Source of the DNA: Ruminococcaceae bacterium UBA5391 | GTDB taxonomy: Bacteria; Bacillota; Clostridia; Oscillospirales; Acutalibacteraceae | Assembly (NCBI GenBank): GCA_002410755.1 | Contig: DHOL01000033.1 | Location: forward strand, 554-6,372 | Reading direction: 5' to 3' | Length of the DNA stretch: 5,819 nucleotides | Shown: positions 5,562-5,819 of the stretch, one piece after another | Layout of the letters: each line of letters opens with the position of its first letter | How positions within the stretch are numbered: position 1 is the first letter of the stretch | Made by a program: the position numbers and the translations under genes | Notes under the pieces: generated by a model | Seen by the model: only the letters and a program-made list of their open reading frames with translations | Databases searched by the model: none | Told to the model about the DNA's origin: nothing

Positions 5562-5819
5562 TCAATGACGGGGGGTGCCACCGGCCTTGACAACGTTTCC
5601 TTTTCTGTCAAATTTCAATCCGTTTTGAATGACCGGCAGCTTTCCATGATGCTCTTTTTCATGGCAGTCATTGCAAAGGCATTCAAGGTTATCCCAGTTC
5701 AGCGTGACGTTCGGATCGTTGATATTCTCCGGTGTTATGTATGTCTTATGGTGTGCTACGGCTGCAGGACGACCGCAGCGCTCACAAATATAATGCTTTG
5801 ATTCCATAAATGCATGACG
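5562..5819 (-). CDS. HNH endonuclease of the packaging module, 5' end outside window
   Basis: A small zinc-stabilised HNH nuclease. Numbering from the ATG at 5805-5807: CxxC (C8, C11) and CNDC (C45, C48) would hold the zinc. The HNH residues are probably H20 in VAHHKTYITPENIN, N40 in LNWDNLE and H49 in CNDCHEKEHH. 'ITPENINDPxxTLNxDNLExLCxxCHxxEH' is the classic motif of phage HNH proteins next to terminase, which act with terL and portal in cos cleavage. The frame stays open to the right edge: four more codons (R-H-A-F) precede the ATG, no SD precedes that ATG, and relatives have an 'SKxWKxxRxAF' stretch before the first cysteines. The ATG is therefore probably internal and the true start lies beyond 5819. 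After the HNH core comes a ~30-residue tail ending in TPRH, with a run of six C in its last codons. Confidence 0.9.
   Translation of the reverse strand, partial: RHAFMESKHYICERCGRPAAVAHHKTYITPENINDPNVTLNWDNLECLCNDCHEKEHHGKLPVIQNGLKFDRKGNVVKAGGTPRH

Noticed and set aside
5497..5575. Possible +1 frameshift at the C6 run extending the HNH protein by about 25 codons
   Set aside because: The alternative frame is open only to about 5497, a length expected by chance, and the HNH core is already complete before the run.

Overview
The window is the DNA-packaging and head-assembly module of a tailed bacteriophage or prophage of the HK97 (lambda-like siphovirus) type. Everything convincing is on the minus strand, so the transcript runs from high to low coordinates. 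Reading it in that direction gives: an HNH nuclease gene entering from the right edge, the small terminase subunit, the large terminase subunit, the portal protein, the prohead protease, the major capsid protein, and the first part of a gp6-like head-tail connector that leaves through the left edge. This is the canonical gene order. I see no integrase, repressor, lysis, tail, tRNA, rRNA, CRISPR or insertion-sequence signal, so the sequence cannot tell free phage from prophage.

The host is probably a Firmicute, most likely a clostridial or other gut-type member with moderate GC. The reasons are strong Shine-Dalgarno (SD) sites (GGAGG-type at 8 nt from the start), tight gene packing, use of TTG and possibly GTG starts, and protein sequences that resemble head proteins of clostridial phages. 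This is an inference; no host gene is present.

How the genes work together: the HNH protein and the two terminase subunits recognise, cut and translocate the DNA. An HNH gene beside terS usually goes with cos-type packaging, and the 86-base gap between them is a natural place to look for cos. The portal is the dodecameric channel at the capsid vertex. The capsid protein assembles with its N-terminal delta domain acting as scaffold. The protease then removes the delta domain, and the connector seals the portal after packaging.

Junctions: terS and terL overlap as ATGA; portal and protease overlap by 8 bases; the other junctions are short. Two junctions hold secondary structure: a terminator-like hairpin between terL and portal, and a pair of mutually exclusive hairpins between the capsid and connector genes. 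Translation signals are uneven. The protease and capsid genes have ATG with near-ideal SDs. The portal uses TTG, terS uses GTG or TTG, and the connector has no normal in-frame start at all: either AUA or a one-base frameshift. The large terminase gene has a clear GC step (about 44% versus 56%, counted by hand) close to the ATPase/nuclease domain boundary, which suggests mosaicism.

I do not see an undescribed biological system here. The window is mostly textbook. The points most worth checking are the connector start, the terL-portal terminator, the terL mosaic boundary and the candidate cos region.
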